Assembly (NCBI RefSeq): GCF_028747985.1
Contig: NZ_CP118108.1
Location: 3,663,501-3,727,500, forward strand
Length of the DNA: 64,000 nucleotides
Source of the DNA: Paenibacillus urinalis
GTDB taxonomy: Bacteria; Bacillota; Bacilli; Paenibacillales; Paenibacillaceae
Direction: 5' to 3'
The translations under genes were made by a program, and so were the position numbers. The notes under the pieces are model-generated. The model had not been told where the DNA came from and did no database searches. It saw nothing but the letters and a program-made list of their open reading frames with translations. Of this stretch, positions 24,779 to 33,482 are shown piece after piece. The stretch's first letter is position 1, and every line of letters starts with the position of its first letter.

Positions 24779-25999
24779 TCATTTGAATTTGCTAAGCTTG
24801 TCGCCAAAACGCTCACCAAGTGTAATACTAAGACCTTGGTTGCTCAGTGAAACGTTAGGGTTGTCAATTTCTTCACGAGGTGCATTTTTGGACTTCTCTG
24901 CACGAGGAGCTGGAGCCGGAGCTTCTTCTGTTTCCTTGATGCTCAAGCTAGCACGTTGTTCTGCAGTGCTCAATTCCAAAATTTTCACTTGCACTTCTTG
25001 ACCTTCTTTAAGCACTTCATTCGGAGTTCCGATATGCTTGTGAGAGATCTGGGAAATATGAACAAGACCCTCTACGCCTGGAGCGATTTCTACAAACGCA
25101 CCAAATTGTACGAGACGTTTAACAACACCAGACACGATATCACCCGTGTTAAATTGTGTAGAAGCCGTTTCCCATGGACCTGGTTGAGCTGCTTTGATGC
25201 TGAGGCTGATCTTGCCTTTCTCAGGATCTACTTTCAGAACCTTAACATTCACTTTATCGCCTTCAGAAAGGACATCAGCTGGTTTATCCACATGATTCCA
25301 AGCAATCTCGGATACGTGAACCAGACCATCAACGCCGCCTACATCAACGAATGCGCCAAATTGAGTCAAACGCTGTACGGTTCCTTCGATCTCTTGGCCC
25401 TCTTTCAGCTCAGCGATCACTTTTTGTTTGTTCGCTTCGAATTCAGCTTCCAATACATCTTTTTGGGAAAGGATAACTTTGTTCGCTTCACGATCAAGCT
25501 CTTTAACTTTAACGCGAAGTGTACGTCCTTTGTAGTCGCTGAAATCTTCTACGAAATGGCGTTCTACCATAGACGCCGGGATAAATCCGCGTACGCCTAC
25601 GTCTGCTACCACGCCGCCTTTAACAACATCAGAAACGGTAACTTCGAATACTTCACCAGATTCAAAGTGTTTCTCAAGCTGTTCCCATGCATTTTCGCTG
25701 TCGATTGCACGTTTGGACAGAACAAGTCTTTCTTTCTCATCATCAATGCTTACAACCTTGCATTCTACCTCTTGGCCTACTTGTACAGCATCGCCAATGT
25801 TATCCACATGCAGGGAAGAAAGCTCGCGAACTGGAATCACACCGTCATATTTATATCCAATGCTTACATAAGCCTGGTTATCCTCCAATTTGACAATGGT
25901 TCCTTTAACAGTATCCCCTTTTTTCAAAGATACGAATGAATCCAGCTCATCTTGGGTTGCTGCTTCTGTTACTTCTTGATTTTTAATCTCTTCCGACAT
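24779..25999 (-). CDS. S1 RNA-binding domain protein, RpsA homologue (YpfD)
   Basis: The 406-aa protein holds four S1 repeats; the KGDTVKGTIVKLEDNQAYVSIG phrase and its later variants (such as GFIPASMVERHF, FGAFVDVGGVDGLVHVSEI and FGAFVEIAPGVEGLVHISQI segments) mark them. The N-terminus is acidic and the C-terminus has an Ala/Pro-rich linker (EEAPAPAPRAEK). B. subtilis YpfD occupies the same position next to cmk. It may interact with ribosomes or mRNA, but it is shorter than proteobacterial S1 and its essential role is not established. A GAGGAGGG-type site precedes the ATG. Confidence 0.9.
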   Translation of the reverse strand: MSEEIKNQEVTEAATQDELDSFVSLKKGDTVKGTIVKLEDNQAYVSIGYKYDGVIPVRELSSLHVDNIGDAVQVGQEVECKVVSIDDEKERLVLSKRAIDSENAWEQLEKHFESGEVFEVTVSDVVKGGVVADVGVRGFIPASMVERHFVEDFSDYKGRTLRVKVKELDREANKVILSQKDVLEAEFEANKQKVIAELKEGQEIEGTVQRLTQFGAFVDVGGVDGLVHVSEIAWNHVDKPADVLSEGDKVNVKVLKVDPEKGKISLSIKAAQPGPWETASTQFNTGDIVSGVVKRLVQFGAFVEIAPGVEGLVHISQISHKHIGTPNEVLKEGQEVQVKILELSTAEQRASLSIKETEEAPAPAPRAEKSKNAPREEIDNPNVSLSNQGLSITLGERFGDKLSKFK

Positions 26000-26128
26000 A
26001 TCAATACCCTCCTCAATTCAAAAACCCCATTTATTTAAACCTGCCATGGCAGAGTTCAAAACATGACTGCATAAACCTGATCTTTCGTAGCTTTCCATAA
26101 AATATAATGAATCATGCATCTACGTTTA

Positions 26129-26719
26129 TTATGGCTGAGAAGGTACTCCCGTCTTGGTCATCTCGTCAATCTTGGACATAATCTTCTCTGTAGCCCTTTC
26201 CAGCGCATCACCTGAAGGATCATCTTTGAACTCATCAAGATTCACAGGTTTACCATAAACAATCTTCATCTTGCGGAACAGCTTATATTCACCGATGATT
26301 GCGGCCGGCACCACTGCTGATCCACTGCGCAAAGCAAAGCTGGCTGCTCCCTTCTTGCCAATTCCTCCATCATTGTTACGGCTTCCTTGTGGAAAAATAC
26401 CGAGCACTTGTCCGTCTCGCAGTATGTTAAGGGCCGTCTTGATCGATTCCTTGCTGACGCCTCCACGCTTTACAGGAAAAGCACCAACAGCCTTAAGAAC
26501 CGGGCCGAGCACCGGAACATCAAAAAGCTCGCTCTTCGCCATAAACCTTACCTTGCGTTCAATCTTAATCCCAAGTGTAGGCGGATCGTAATTACTGATG
26601 TGATTACAGCATAACACCACTCCACCGTCTCGGGGAATATTTTCTCTACCTACAGCTTCTAAACGGAATAATACTGTATAAATGAATCTCAGCAAACCCC
26701 GACCGATTGAATAAATCAT
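26129..26719 (-). CDS. plsC: 1-Acyl-sn-glycerol-3-phosphate acyltransferase
   Basis: Transfers the second acyl chain to lysophosphatidic acid. The 196-aa protein has the acyltransferase motifs CCNHISNYDPP (NHxxxxD), VRFMAKSELF, and FPQGSRN as a variant of FPEGTR, with one N-terminal hydrophobic stretch. The ATG overlaps the cmk stop as ATGA, so the two genes are coupled. With plsY and gpsA nearby it completes a small phospholipid group. Substrate specificity cannot be read from sequence. Confidence 0.92.
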   Translation of the reverse strand: MIYSIGRGLLRFIYTVLFRLEAVGRENIPRDGGVVLCCNHISNYDPPTLGIKIERKVRFMAKSELFDVPVLGPVLKAVGAFPVKRGGVSKESIKTALNILRDGQVLGIFPQGSRNNDGGIGKKGAASFALRSGSAVVPAAIIGEYKLFRKMKIVYGKPVNLDEFKDDPSGDALERATEKIMSKIDEMTKTGVPSQP

Positions 26720-27420
26720 AAATCGACCTCTCTCCCGACTTCGTAACAGCGTGACACAATATGCTCAACAACTTCATCAATACTCATCGAAGTCGTATCT
26801 AGTACGATGGCATCATCTGCTTGACGGAGTGGAGAAATCTCCCTTTCCTGGTCAAGCTTGTCCCGAGCAGCAATATCTGATTCAAGCTGTTCCAATGTCA
26901 GATCATCGGTCTTCTCCAATTCATTGAACCTTCGAAGTGCACGTTCCTTAACGCTGGCAGTCATAAAAATCTTCACTTCTGCATCTGGCAACACGGTAGT
27001 ACCGATGTCTCTGCCATCCATAACCACTCCTTTACGGAGTGCCATAACTCTTTGCAGTTCAACCAGATGCGTTCTCAAATCTTCAATCTGAGAATATAGA
27101 GACACAATCCCGGTTACTTCTCTTGATCGGATAGGTCCTGACACATCTTCACCGTTAAGAAGTACTTTCTGCCCATTCGCATCCGGGACAAGCTCTATGC
27201 TGAGCTCCCGTAAGTGCTTAAGAACTGAATCTACATCTTCTGGTTCAATTTCATGGCGAAGCATATAGTAGGTAACCGCTCGATACATAGCTCCGGTATC
27301 TACGTATATGTATGAGAGTTCACTCGCCACTCGTCTGGCCACAGTACTCTTTCCCGCACCTGCCGGACCGTCAATAGCCACATTCAATTTCCCGTTCTCT
27401 GCTGCTTTCTGGCTTGTCAA
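26716..27420 (-). CDS. cmk: Cytidylate kinase
   Basis: Phosphorylates CMP and dCMP. The product (about 234 aa) has the P-loop AIDGPAGAGKSTVARR, then the VDTGAMYRA and MDGRDIGTTVLPDA motifs. The preferred start is TTG at 27420, nine bases after GGAGG; the longer frame starting at 27438 would run through the ribosome site itself. It follows a terminator and overlaps plsC, as the first gene of a cmk-plsC pair. Confidence 0.95.
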   Translation of the reverse strand: MTSQKAAENGKLNVAIDGPAGAGKSTVARRVASELSYIYVDTGAMYRAVTYYMLRHEIEPEDVDSVLKHLRELSIELVPDANGQKVLLNGEDVSGPIRSREVTGIVSLYSQIEDLRTHLVELQRVMALRKGVVMDGRDIGTTVLPDAEVKIFMTASVKERALRRFNELEKTDDLTLEQLESDIAARDKLDQEREISPLRQADDAIVLDTTSMSIDEVVEHIVSRCYEVGREVDL

Positions 27421-27452
27421 CGGGCCATTCCTCCTCAAACTTAAGCCTCAAG

Positions 27453-27473
27453 AAAAAAGCAGGCATTGCCTGC
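27453..27473 (-). terminator. Intrinsic terminator upstream of cmk
   Basis: GCAGGC, a three-base loop and GCCTGC are followed by six T in the minus sense. It closes the unit containing the small membrane protein at 27518-27751. Confidence 0.8.
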
Positions 27474-27517
27474 GACGTGAAAATTATACCACACAACCTA
27501 AGCTGATGCAAAAGCGT

Positions 27518-27751
27518 TCACTCTTCATTACCCTTAATTTCTGATCGTAAAGCGGGCTGAAGAGGAATTCCTTCCATGTCGAACACAGGGGATAATAAAG
27601 GGGCGATCCCGGGTATATGGAGCAGTATTTGAATAATAACCAACAGGGTGATTAGCACGATAATTATCCTCTTAATAACATACTCCATTTTATTGCTGAA
27701 TTCGGCGAACAGCTTCTCATATTCCTGACTAACTTCTTGATCGCGGCTCAT
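27518..27751 (-). CDS. Small membrane protein, YpfB/DUF5359-like
   Basis: A 77-aa protein with a charged N-terminus (MSRDQEVSQEYEKLFAEF) and one long hydrophobic segment (IIIVLITLLVIIQILL), then a short extracytoplasmic tail. Its place between the PilZ-domain gene and cmk equals that of ypfB in B. subtilis, which is why I suggest this family. A GGAGGGACTG site precedes the ATG. Function unknown. Confidence 0.65.
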   Translation of the reverse strand: MSRDQEVSQEYEKLFAEFSNKMEYVIKRIIIVLITLLVIIQILLHIPGIAPLLSPVFDMEGIPLQPALRSEIKGNEE

Positions 27752-27821
27752 CTGCAGTCCCTCCGACTTTGAGTTTGGTAAATTATGCCCTAAGGGAGAT
27801 GAGCTTATTCCATGGCTTCAT

Positions 27822-28481
27822 TTATCTTCCACGAAAATCCAGTTGTCGCTCGAAACAGTATTTAATTATTTTTTGGCGCTCCATATCTGTGATGCTTATG
27901 AACTCTAACATGACTAAACGTCGTCCGCTTTCGAGTTCTTGAATTCTTACCACTGCAGCTTCAAAGGGAACATGTTCAATCTCGCCATTCTTATAGGGAA
28001 GCAATAACCAGCACGACAGACTCTGTCCTTGTTCTACGCTGTAGCTGCTGTGTTCGAAGAAGGAAAGTCCTCCCCCGCTTACATCGTCTGTGTGGGCCAG
28101 GAACCTTGTGAAGTCATGCTTGAATTTGACAGCGAGCTCCAGCTTCGCCTGAACGCGTAAATAATTACGGCGCTGAATTTGAGATATTTCATCTTTTGAA
28201 GGTCTGCGTATCTTGATGAGTCGAATAACATCCTCTTTAAATCCGGTTACATATGTATTAAAAAAATGCTTAACTCCGCCTTCCGTCACAAAGCTAGCCG
28301 CCAGTTCATCCCCTATTCTCAATCTGTGCAAATATTTGCCCTCAAGCATAGGAACTTCCATACTAATAAAATCTTCTTCAACCTCTGCGATTCTTGACTT
28401 GTATTCCAGCTTCTTTTCTTTGTCCTCTGTTGAAGGGATTTGAACATATAACACTTCATTCACTTTCGGATTCAATGCCAA
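27822..28481 (-). CDS. PilZ-domain flagellar brake protein (YcgR/YpfA-like)
   Basis: The 219-aa protein has an N-terminal YcgR-type beta domain and a C-terminal PilZ domain. The c-di-GMP-binding residues are present as QRRNYLR and DVSGGG. B. subtilis YpfA (DgrA), in the same position next to ypeB, slows flagellar motility when c-di-GMP is high. This is a strong indicator of c-di-GMP signalling in the organism, although no diguanylate cyclase is in the window. It is probably a single-gene unit. Confidence 0.88.
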   Translation of the reverse strand: MALNPKVNEVLYVQIPSTEDKEKKLEYKSRIAEVEEDFISMEVPMLEGKYLHRLRIGDELAASFVTEGGVKHFFNTYVTGFKEDVIRLIKIRRPSKDEISQIQRRNYLRVQAKLELAVKFKHDFTRFLAHTDDVSGGGLSFFEHSSYSVEQGQSLSCWLLLPYKNGEIEHVPFEAAVVRIQELESGRRLVMLEFISITDMERQKIIKYCFERQLDFRGR

Positions 28482-28550
28482 TCTCCACCTTAGAACTTAT
28501 TCATAACACTAAGGGATATTATACCATGTGATGAAGATCATACGTATATG

Positions 28551-28588
28551 CAAATAAGCTCCTCTCTTTACAAGAGAGAAGCTTATAT
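28551..28588. terminator. Hairpin after ypeB
   Basis: ATAAGCTcCTCTCTT pairs with AAGAGAGaAGCTTAT around a three-base loop. It lies just after the ypeB stop. The T-run in the minus sense is short, so termination may be moderate. Confidence 0.6.
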
Positions 28589-28596
28589 TAAGAACA

Positions 28597-29940
28597 CTAT
28601 AAGCGGTTGGTTTGTCCTGGGACAACCTCAACTGCTTCTTCTATACCTGTATCGCTGTTCAGGTAGATCCGATACTGCGAACCATTGATTTTGCCCACAA
28701 ACTGATAGCACATCACTTCATCGCTGAACTCATTTTTAATGAGCGCCTTACGTACCATACTGACTTTAAAGTCAGGATTCAGCTTCGCCTTGGCATCCTT
28801 CATTTTCATTTTCGGTGCAGGGAATTCCCGATCCTCTTGGTGTTCATTCAGAAACTCTGTTGCCTGTAGACCAATAACTTCGCCATTGTCGAGAGCGACA
28901 CGCACCGTAATTTTTTCGGGATATACCAGTACATCCTCATGCTGACGAACATAAGTGAAGTTCCCAAGATTATCGTATTCGTTGTAAGCAACCGCCTCCA
29001 TCTCGCGATAGCCCTTCTTCTCCAGAAATTGATCTGCCTTATTCATTGCCGTCTCTCGGTCGACCTTCTTCGGACCCACTTCTCTCTCATCATTGTAAGA
29101 AATGAGCAAACCACCGTCAGCTGTAAAATCCATACTTACTTTATGTCCATTCGATTGAACGGCAGAAGCAGTATAAGATCTGTGATCTGTACCCTTCCCG
29201 TTCTCGGTCACTTGAATCTCTTCCTGATTCAGATCAGCGAATTTTTGTGCTTTGCGTTTAACATCGGCAGTGGTCACCGGTACACCGTTCAATTTGCGGA
29301 CCTGGCGCTGTTCATACAAGCTCGATACCGAAGGCCCCCATTCAAGCGGTGGATATTCCCCGACTTTTTTATTGACCGAGCGGAATCCATCCACAATTCC
29401 ATTTTTCACTTCTTTATCACTCGTCATCGCCATTTCAGCATCCGACCACTTCAAGTGATCATTGAGTACGCTCATTTGTACATTATCCAGATCTTTGTTA
29501 ATCTCTTCCGTATTTTTGTACAAGGTTTGCAAGTTCTTTTTCTCTTCATCCGTCAGCGGATTTTTGGTTAAATCACGAATTGATGCTTGGTAAGCAAACT
29601 TGGAAATGCGAGATAGAAGCTCCTCTGTTTCCGTAAATGGAAGTGTTCTGATTGGAAGCTGCGCGATTTCGTTCTGTGCCTCACTACTCAGTCTCCAAAC
29701 ATTCATGAGTCCCTTACGATGCATCCCCTCAGATGCAGAGCTGACCGCAAGTGTATTTCCCAGCTCGGAGTGAATCCGGTCCATATTATAGGATAAGTCG
29801 TGAAACGCTCTTTGATAATGATTCTCGGATTGAACCATGACGCTGTTCTTTTGCTGGTTTAGCTGATATCCCCAGATGATAGCACCTATGAGCAGCACTG
29901 TCATAATAGGAAACAGAACCGAGCTTATTCGTCTGTACAT
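28597..29940 (-). CDS. ypeB: Germination protein YpeB
   Basis: Spore protein needed for incorporation or stability of the cortex-lytic enzyme SleB in B. subtilis. The 447-aa protein has one N-terminal membrane segment (VLFPIMTVLLIGAIIWGY) and C-terminal PepSY-like repeats containing YNEYDNLGNFTYVRQ and CYQFVGKINGSQYRIYLNSDTG. Its length is normal. The usual upstream partner sleB is not adjacent: the next gene upstream is a 49-aa zinc-ribbon protein. Its position next to ypfA-ypfB-cmk follows Bacillus. Confidence 0.93.
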   Translation of the reverse strand: MYRRISSVLFPIMTVLLIGAIIWGYQLNQQKNSVMVQSENHYQRAFHDLSYNMDRIHSELGNTLAVSSASEGMHRKGLMNVWRLSSEAQNEIAQLPIRTLPFTETEELLSRISKFAYQASIRDLTKNPLTDEEKKNLQTLYKNTEEINKDLDNVQMSVLNDHLKWSDAEMAMTSDKEVKNGIVDGFRSVNKKVGEYPPLEWGPSVSSLYEQRQVRKLNGVPVTTADVKRKAQKFADLNQEEIQVTENGKGTDHRSYTASAVQSNGHKVSMDFTADGGLLISYNDEREVGPKKVDRETAMNKADQFLEKKGYREMEAVAYNEYDNLGNFTYVRQHEDVLVYPEKITVRVALDNGEVIGLQATEFLNEHQEDREFPAPKMKMKDAKAKLNPDFKVSMVRKALIKNEFSDEVMCYQFVGKINGSQYRIYLNSDTGIEEAVEVVPGQTNRL

Positions 29941-30023
29941 CTTAATCGTTACTCCTTCCTTCAGGTAAGATGACCTTATTGTGACAAGAAGAAAGGAAGC
30001 TTATGCATCATCGTGCTTAAAAT

Positions 30024-30173
30024 TCAAATTACGTCTTCTTCAATCTCAAACCGATCTCGATTATCACAAATGCATTGCTTGAAGCCGGTTTCGATCTTTC
30101 CACGTTCCTTCTTCCCCCGAAGCACAAATCTTTCGCCACACTGCTTGCAGCGGATTCTCACCTTTACTCTCAT
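30024..30173 (-). CDS. Small zinc-ribbon-like protein, 49 aa
   Basis: From the ATG at 30173 (MRVKVRIRCKQCGE) the product is 49 aa; a TTG three bases earlier fits the GAGGAAGG site slightly better. CKQC and CIC supply four cysteines in the spacing of a zinc ribbon, with a very basic middle (LRGKKERGK) and an acidic end. I do not recognise a named family. It lies between prsW and ypeB, where Bacillus has sleB. A nucleic-acid-binding or structural role is possible but unsupported. Confidence 0.6.
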   Translation of the reverse strand: MRVKVRIRCKQCGERFVLRGKKERGKIETGFKQCICDNRDRFEIEEDVI

Positions 30174-30220
30174 CAATAAGCCGCCTTCCTCAGCACATTT
30201 GAATTCATGTAGACAACAAA

Positions 30221-30274
30221 AAAACACACTCGTTGTAAGCAGCTATAAAACTGCTTGAATACAACAAGTGTGTC
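30221..30274 (-). terminator. Strong terminator after prsW
   Basis: ACACACT and AGTGTGT pair, extended by GTTGTA/TACAAC and an inner CAG/CTG, and are followed by seven T in the minus sense. It ends just before the small zinc-ribbon gene. Confidence 0.85.
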
Positions 30275-30282
30275 CATATAAA

Positions 30283-30978
30283 TTACAGATTAACCTCTTC
30301 TTCTCGCTTAACGAATCGAAACGGAGAGCGATTGTTTGCCCGGTATACCTTGCCCATCCCACCATACCAGAGAATGACCATAATGGGAACAATAGACCAA
30401 TACCAGCCTCCGCCCTTATTCAACACAATGTCATATATCGCATGCCAGAATATTGGCAAGGTGAGGGACATGGCGAGGAATTTGTTCCTAAGTTTCTGGG
30501 AGTCAGAGAATTTGGCTCTGCCTGTGTAGTACCCCATAATAACACCGAACATCGCATGTCCCGAGACCGGTAATAGAGCACGAAACAGCATAAGTCCAAA
30601 TGAGGCATTTCCAGCCCATGAATACAATACATTCTCTACTGTAGCAAATCCAAGTGATATGGCTACTGCATAAAGGATGCCATCATATGGTTCGTCAAAC
30701 TCTGTGTGGTGAAAAATAAAATGAAACATAACGAGCCATTTAATCACTTCTTCCACACCAGCTGAGATGAGCCCAGCATGAAGGTATGGATTATGACCAA
30801 GCCATAGTTCAAGACCCCGCTGGATAATCATAATTGGGAATACGGTCAGCATACCGAAAAAAAACATCCGAATAACGATATGATGCGGCTCTGCATCGTA
30901 ACGGTCTTTGAGATAGAAATAGGTCAGCAAGGCGAGTCCCGGAGCAATTGCTGCGGTTAAGACCGAAAACAGAAGCAC
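30283..30978 (-). CDS. prsW: Intramembrane protease PrsW
   Basis: The 231-aa polytopic protein has the PrsW features GVEEVIKWLVMFHF and GHAMFGVIMGYYTG. In B. subtilis PrsW makes the site-1 cut in the anti-sigma factor RsiW in response to cell-envelope stress. No RsiW or sigma-W gene is in the window, so its substrate here is unknown. Downstream is a strong terminator. Confidence 0.9.
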   Translation of the reverse strand: MLLFSVLTAAIAPGLALLTYFYLKDRYDAEPHHIVIRMFFFGMLTVFPIMIIQRGLELWLGHNPYLHAGLISAGVEEVIKWLVMFHFIFHHTEFDEPYDGILYAVAISLGFATVENVLYSWAGNASFGLMLFRALLPVSGHAMFGVIMGYYTGRAKFSDSQKLRNKFLAMSLTLPIFWHAIYDIVLNKGGGWYWSIVPIMVILWYGGMGKVYRANNRSPFRFVKREEEVNL

Positions 30979-31017
30979 CGTTCATCCCTCCAAATTGTTT
31001 TCCTTAACATTTATTTA

Positions 31018-31635
31018 TTATGCGTCATTACGTTTAAAATGCTCGCAAATTGTGGCGATCGCATTCTCCGCCATTACCAGCTTCCCATATTCCTGAAGGA
31101 CTGCCGTCGTTACGGAGCTGCCTTCTCCAAATTCAGCAAGCAGAGCAATTAACGCACCGTGCTGCTCTGAGTCAACTTCATCCGGTTCAAGGTGCAGGAA
31201 CCATTTGTCCTGATAATGATACAATCGACCGGCTCCAGTCACTTTATTGCGAAGCATATGAGCTGCTTCAATTAGAACTTCAAAATCCTTGAAAGTGTAC
31301 ATAACGGAATCACTCTGCTCCAGTGTCACTTCCATTTCGTAAATTTCATCCGCGATGTCATCTTCATGCCCTGCGCCATAACGTTCGCGATCATATTTCC
31401 CTCTGGTCACAATAACGACCATTCCTTGAGCAGGCAAAGCAAAAACCTCAACAGCTAGTGGGCCTGTAGCATCAAATCCAAGTTCTGTATATGCTTGATC
31501 CATCATTTCTGTAAACAGTTCGTGAACTTTAGGCTCCTCTTGCCACATATCTTCCTTTTGGATGCCTCGCTCGCTTAAATCGTCAAAAGTAAGGAAAATC
31601 CGTATCTTATCGTGGCTTAAGCGTTCTATTTTCAT
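31018..31635 (-). CDS. mecA: MecA/YpbH-family adaptor protein
   Basis: Adaptor that delivers substrates such as ComK to ClpC/ClpP. The 205-aa protein has the N-terminal substrate domain beginning MKIERLSHDKIRIFLTFDDL and a C-terminal ClpC-binding domain containing YTFKDFEVLIEAAHML and KWFLHLEPD. Its position between the CPBP gene and prsW corresponds to ypbH, a mecA paralogue in B. subtilis, so the paralogue identity cannot be settled from one window. The GGGGAGG site precedes the ATG. Confidence 0.88.
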   Translation of the reverse strand: MKIERLSHDKIRIFLTFDDLSERGIQKEDMWQEEPKVHELFTEMMDQAYTELGFDATGPLAVEVFALPAQGMVVIVTRGKYDRERYGAGHEDDIADEIYEMEVTLEQSDSVMYTFKDFEVLIEAAHMLRNKVTGAGRLYHYQDKWFLHLEPDEVDSEQHGALIALLAEFGEGSSVTTAVLQEYGKLVMAENAIATICEHFKRNDA

Positions 31636-31766
31636 ACAGGATCCTCCCCTTGTATCTGCATGTGTTATAAATAAAATATGTTGCTAATTCGTGTTGTGTG
31701 CTGAAAATGGATTATGTAAGTATGTTATCATTTTATACCCACAATTGCACGCAATAAAAATGATAA

Positions 31767-31813
31767 AAAAAGAATCATTAGCAGCCCTTTTGAAAAAAGG
31801 ATCTGTAATGATT
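31767..31813 (-). terminator. Intrinsic terminator after the 116-aa gene
   Basis: GGAATCATTA.CAG pairs with CTG.TAATGATTC, with an internal AAAAGG/CCTTTT pairing, followed by seven T in the minus sense. It ends the 116-aa gene unit before mecA. Confidence 0.8.
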
Positions 31814-31835
31814 CCATGTCAAATCCCTTGCTTTT

Positions 31836-32186
31836 TTACACGCCTGGAATCACGGTATGTGATTCTTTAAGCACTTGCTCGACTTCTTTCTTAACATCAG
31901 GGTTTGATCGAATAAAGGATTTGATCAAGTTCATGTTCTCTTCTCTTTCTTTCGGTGAAACCTGCTTCTTTACAACAGTGCTTTTTGCATCAATGACATG
32001 TGAGTCAATTCCTGCTTTGCTCAGCATGCTTTCCATACCAGGAAAGGTCATGTCCATCATCTTTTCCTTCGTGTTGTTCAGCATTCTGCGGGCATCCTTA
32101 GATGTAGGCATGTGTACATTTCTAGCGAGCAGCGAGCTTGCGACAGCACCCAGTGTAATACCGAGCAGAAAAGAAGATGTTCTCAT
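31836..32186 (-). CDS. Small YtxH-like membrane-associated protein
   Basis: A 116-aa protein with an N-terminal small-residue hydrophobic segment (FLLGITLGAVASSLLA) and a lysine-rich, helical remainder (KREENMNLIK-type phrases). This resembles YtxH-type general stress proteins in outline, but I cannot assign it firmly. AGGAGG precedes the ATG and a terminator follows. It lies between mecA and a Lys/Gln-rich membrane protein. Function unknown. Confidence 0.6.
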   Translation of the reverse strand: MRTSSFLLGITLGAVASSLLARNVHMPTSKDARRMLNNTKEKMMDMTFPGMESMLSKAGIDSHVIDAKSTVVKKQVSPKEREENMNLIKSFIRSNPDVKKEVEQVLKESHTVIPGV

Positions 32187-32296
32187 TTTGATAAAAACCT
32201 CCTTGTATGATTAATGCACATCTATTGTTCGCTTATGGCGACAAACTCATGCGTAATAAATACAGGAAGTTCTTCAAATTGATTAGAACTTATAAG

Positions 32297-32689
32297 TCAT
32301 AACAATGTACGAAGCGGCGGTGCGCCAATGATCCCCCAATATACAAGAGCTCCAGTAAGCAGTATAAATATGATAATGAGTGAATTTACAAACCACTTGC
32401 TTAGACGTACTCGCTGCGAAGGAAATAAGTCCGATCTTGTAGGGAGAGTTTCTGCTTCCTGTATTTGTTGCGATGATTTTTTTGTATTTGGCTGCTGTTT
32501 CTTCTGCACTCTTGATAATGTAGCAGGAGCAGAAGCTGCCTTCTTTGATGAGTTGTGCTTTCTGCTCTGCGCCTTGTTATCACTGCGAGCCTGTTTATTA
32601 GGCTGGTGATGATCCTTCTTGCTTCGCTGCTTGGTTTCTCTCTTTTTACGATGGCCGTAAGTTTCCGCCCTGCTAAGTTGATTAGTCAT
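32297..32689 (-). CDS. Basic low-complexity protein with C-terminal membrane segment
   Basis: A 130-aa protein whose first 90 residues are Lys/Arg/Gln/Ser-rich and low in complexity (THRKKRETKQRSKK-like), followed by one hydrophobic segment (FVNSLIIIFILLTGALVYW) near the C-terminus. It is therefore probably tail-anchored with a basic cytoplasmic domain that could bind nucleic acid or acidic lipid. The start overlaps the CPBP protease stop by four bases, so the two are translationally coupled. No family recognised. Confidence 0.65.
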   Translation of the reverse strand: MTNQLSRAETYGHRKKRETKQRSKKDHHQPNKQARSDNKAQSRKHNSSKKAASAPATLSRVQKKQQPNTKKSSQQIQEAETLPTRSDLFPSQRVRLSKWFVNSLIIIFILLTGALVYWGIIGAPPLRTLL

Positions 32690-33279
32690 TTTCCCCTCCG
32701 AAAACGAATGGCGAGTCCGGATATCAAATCAATTAAGAAATGGCACAATATTGGGGCCCATAGTGTTCCGGATTGCTCATAGATGTATCCCAAACCATAA
32801 CTTGACAAGAATACCCAACCGGTTGGAAGCCAGTGATTAAGGTATCTGAAGTGAATCAATGCAAAAATAATGCTTGTCCAATATGGACCAAAGGCATGCT
32901 GTATTGCTCCTCTGAACAATAATTCCTCACAGACAGAGACAATAGCAGCTATACATACAATATGCCAAATCGGCCTGTTCTGAAACAGCATGTTATTAAT
33001 TCCACCATCATCCATGCTGTCCTCGGGCATGAAGGATGATAAGAGAAAGTCAATGATAAGCATAACCGCAGCGAGCCCTAGGCCGTATATGACGAAGGTC
33101 CACCCGTCCGGTAATGCAAGGATATCAAGCGGATTACGCTTCTGAAAAAAAATCCATACCAGTCCGATGATTAGGGTAAGTCCCTGTGTCAAATACAAGT
33201 TGATAAGCAAAAGGCGATCTGTCAGTTGATGAGGCTCTATCCTTTGCAACTTAAATTTCCTTCGCTGTTGTTTCTTCAT
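32686..33279 (-). CDS. CPBP-family intramembrane metalloprotease
   Basis: The 197-aa polytopic protein carries the CPBP/Abi signature: CEELLFRGAIQ, then ALIHFRYL and LCHFLIDLI, whose Glu and His residues are the putative metal ligands. Members include CAAX prenyl proteases and bacteriocin immunity proteins; B. subtilis YpbD is at the matching place. It overlaps the downstream basic membrane protein gene by four bases. Substrate unknown. Confidence 0.85.
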   Translation of the reverse strand: MKKQQRRKFKLQRIEPHQLTDRLLLINLYLTQGLTLIIGLVWIFFQKRNPLDILALPDGWTFVIYGLGLAAVMLIIDFLLSSFMPEDSMDDGGINNMLFQNRPIWHIVCIAAIVSVCEELLFRGAIQHAFGPYWTSIIFALIHFRYLNHWLPTGWVFLSSYGLGYIYEQSGTLWAPILCHFLIDLISGLAIRFRRGK

Positions 33280-33446
33280 TATCGCCTCTTCTTACTCCTA
33301 TTCTAGAAATTGTATAATGAACAATTGTGGTCTAATTAAATGATAGCCAAAATAGATGAGAGATTCAAGAAACACATCGGAAGAGCTGCCAAAGCCAGAG
33401 GCAAATCGACGTATAACGACGTTCAACTTGATTAGTGCATCAACTA

Positions 33447-33476
33447 TTGACATGGTGATGTAACCCATGATACATT
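33447..33476 (+). promoter_or_regulatory. Candidate sigma-A promoter for the serA T-box leader
   Basis: A perfect TTGACA (33447-33452) is followed after 18 bp by TACATT (33471-33476), giving a predicted start near 33483. That start precedes the first recognisable T-box stem I sequence, as expected. Confidence 0.55.
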
Positions 33477-33482
33477 ATGAAA

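Noticed and set aside
24956..25939. Plus-strand frame of 327 codons opposite the S1-domain gene
   Set aside because: The sense gene has clear S1 domains and a ribosome site. The opposite frame is rich in Phe, His and Tyr and is a mirror of the Glu/Lys-rich sense codons.
33340..33435. Plus-strand 31-codon frame (MIAKIDERFKKHIGR start) between the CPBP gene and the serA promoter
   Set aside because: No ribosome site and no recognisable family. A TATAAT lies upstream but without a good -35. It may be a gene remnant, but evidence is insufficient.
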